Source of the DNA: Bradyrhizobium icense
GTDB lineage: Bacteria > Pseudomonadota > Alphaproteobacteria > Rhizobiales > Xanthobacteraceae
Direction: 5' to 3'
Assembly: GCF_001693385.1 (NCBI RefSeq)
Contig: NZ_CP016428.1
Coordinates: 7,068,001 to 7,132,000, forward strand
Length of the DNA: 64,000 nt
Within the stretch, counting starts at the first letter, position 1, and every line of letters begins with the position of its first letter. The position numbers were made by a program, and so were the translations under genes. Below the pieces are notes generated by a model. That model was given only the letters and a program-made list of their open reading frames with translations. It was not told the DNA's origin and made no database searches. Positions 62,695 through 64,000 of the stretch are shown here, piece by piece.

Positions 62695-64000
62695 GTGACA
62701 CACGCCGCTGACGTTACCGGCACGGATGCAGCAAGGCCCGCGGACCGGGCCTGGCGAACGCCGATCCTTCAAACCAACATCCTGGTGCCGATGGCCATCG
62801 CGCTCGGCTCATTGCTGGCCGGCGCTATCTACACCTGGTTTGCCGGCGAGGACGTCAACTGGGATTGGCGGAATTACCACGAGTACAACGTCTGGGCCGT
62901 CATCAACGGCCGCTACGGCATCGATGCCTTGCCCGCCGGCTTTCAGACCTATTTCAATCCAACCGTCTATTTCCCGGTCTACTATCTGCGTCACCTGCTG
63001 CCGCTGCCCTACGGCCTGATGATCATCGGCGCGGTGCACGGCCTCAATCTGCTGCTGATCTATTTTCTCGTCCGCGTCCTGCTGCGGGAAGCGGCGACGG
63101 CAAGCGCGATCGGGGCAGCGGTCCTGATTGCCGCCGTCGGGCCGATGACGCTTTCTGAAGTGGGCACGAGCTTCTCCGACATTCTCACCGCACTTCCGAT
63201 TGTTGCAGGCTGCATCCTGATTCTGTCGTCCAATGGATCGCATCACGGGCGCTACGTCCTCGCCGGGCTGTTGATCGGCGCGGCCGTCGGGCTGAAGTTG
63301 ACCAACGTCGTCTATGCGCTCGGCGCGGCTGCCGCCGTGCTGGTTGCGGCCCGGCCGCTGCTGGCAACGCTCTGTCTCGGAGTTGGCGGACTGATCGGCG
63401 CGTTGGCGACCGGCGGCGCGTGGGGGCTGATGCTCTGGCGCGAGATGGGTAATCCGATTTTCCCGCTCTTCAATGCCGTGTTCCAGTCCAAAGAACTGAT
63501 CCCGATGAACATCATGGACTGGCAGTTCATGCCGCGAGGCATTCTGGATGCGCTGGCTTATCCGTTCTACTGGTTGGTCGGCGACAACAGGAGCTCTGAA
63601 CATCCGTTTCGTGACGCGCGCTTTGCGGTCGCGATGCTGCTTCTTGTATTCGGCATCTGCAGGTCTCTCGCCACCCGCGTTACGATCTTCACGCAGCGCG
63701 ATATCCAGTTTCTGCTGTTCTTCATTGTCTCGTATGCGACATGGCTCGCGGTCTTTTCGATTCAGCGCTACGCGATCGTGTTGGAGCTCTTGTGCGCGCC
63801 GCTGATCGTCCTGATGATTTCCCGGGCTTTGGCTGGGCCGCCCGGAGCGGTCACGGAGGGCACATCGTCGCTGCGCGTCAATTCGGTTATCGTCACGACA
63901 GCCCTGTTGATCGCATTATGGTCGCAGCCTGGAGACTGGTTCCGCCGCCCATGGTCCAATCCATTCAACCCGGCCATTCCCCAGCAGCTTCGCCAGCCTG
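62695..64000 (+). CDS. polytopic membrane protein, putative GT-C glycosyltransferase, 3' end beyond window
   Basis: 435 codons are visible without a stop. From a GTG at 62695 (GGAAC before it), the protein begins VTHAADVTGTDAARP; a first helix ILVPMAIALGSLLAGAIYTW is followed by a periplasmic loop, GEDVNWDWRNYHEYNVWAVI, with the acidic residues typical of GT-C enzymes. YLRHLLPLPYGLMIIGAVHG, ALPIVAGCILILSSNGSHHG and QFLLFFIVSYATWLAVFSIQ are further helices. About ten helices in all. It probably transfers a sugar at the inner membrane outer face. The donor and acceptor are unknown. Confidence 0.75.
   Translation, partial: MTHAADVTGTDAARPADRAWRTPILQTNILVPMAIALGSLLAGAIYTWFAGEDVNWDWRNYHEYNVWAVINGRYGIDALPAGFQTYFNPTVYFPVYYLRHLLPLPYGLMIIGAVHGLNLLLIYFLVRVLLREAATASAIGAAVLIAAVGPMTLSEVGTSFSDILTALPIVAGCILILSSNGSHHGRYVLAGLLIGAAVGLKLTNVVYALGAAAAVLVAARPLLATLCLGVGGLIGALATGGAWGLMLWREMGNPIFPLFNAVFQSKELIPMNIMDWQFMPRGILDALAYPFYWLVGDNRSSEHPFRDARFAVAMLLLVFGICRSLATRVTIFTQRDIQFLLFFIVSYATWLAVFSIQRYAIVLELLCAPLIVLMISRALAGPPGAVTEGTSSLRVNSVIVTTALLIALWSQPGDWFRRPWSNPFNPAIPQQLRQP

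Noticed and set aside
62809..63603. A 264-codon minus-strand frame near the right edge
   Set aside because: Gln/Arg/Asp-rich shadow of the membrane protein that is open on the plus strand from 62695 to the window end.

Overview
The window looks like a chromosomal segment of a Bradyrhizobium-type alphaproteobacterium (Nitrobacteraceae). The evidence is high GC with strong G/C third positions, the serC-serA pair with an alphaproteobacterial serC leader, RibH2-type lumazine synthase behind an FMN riboswitch, Omp25/RopB-type outer membrane proteins, small proteins I recognise from bradyrhizobia, and many copies of intergenic palindromic repeats typical of that group. No rRNA, tRNA, CRISPR array, phage or intact insertion sequence was found. 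Most genes are ordinary chromosomal genes; accessory traces are small and decayed.

Layout. 1-11.1 kb: 5' end of a LysR regulator, a secreted protein of unknown function, serine biosynthesis (serC leader, serC, serA), a GNAT enzyme, a GST, two outer membrane beta-barrels, a fosmidomycin-resistance-type MFS pump and glmM. 11.3-17.4 kb: a small conserved protein, an FMN-dependent alpha-hydroxy-acid dehydrogenase, a 4-TM protein, a periplasmic protein, aroE (GTG start overlapping a tiny upstream ORF) and an EF-G-like GTPase. 17.5-19.3 kb: a graveyard of gene fragments, with a TonB-dependent receptor core truncated at both ends plus other pieces. 19.3-29.3 kb: two DUF992 paralogues, an aspartate aminotransferase, a GT87-like membrane protein, a GST, a PQQ-type sugar dehydrogenase, a DUF486 protein, a membrane PAS protein, and a GNAT plus aldo/keto reductase segment bracketed by inverted copies of a ~135-bp repeat. 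29.4-39.3 kb: a DUF559 nuclease-like gene between repeat copies, a Tat-exported DUF1501/DUF1800 pair, a CWC-domain/HAD pair, two GSTs, a TauE/SafE permease, a LysR regulator and a flavin monooxygenase.

39.5-50.9 kb: uvrB carrying a palindromic repeat translated in frame, a 5'-truncated DpnI-family (methyl-directed) restriction endonuclease relic, zinc-ribbon and small membrane proteins, two SnoaL-like paralogues, and a MaoC pair. 50.9-62.4 kb: a conserved housekeeping block of ychF, pth and rplY on the minus strand; ubiK; a dienelactone hydrolase; lgt, a MidA-type methyltransferase and pgeF in one operon; an MDR reductase; a lipoprotein; prs; an SDR gene broken by one amber codon; and ribH under an FMN riboswitch. 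The window ends inside a polytopic membrane protein.

The most notable material is the repeat landscape. At least six palindromic families sit in intergenic gaps and repeatedly touch coding sequence: one copy is translated inside uvrB, one supplies the stop of a HAD gene, one overlaps the stop of a DUF1501 gene, and one is fused to the truncated DpnI relic. I did not find a convincing complete, undescribed multi-gene system. The best leads are the DpnI relic, the DUF559/repeat association, the aroE upstream ORF and an unassigned structured leader at 28.1 kb.
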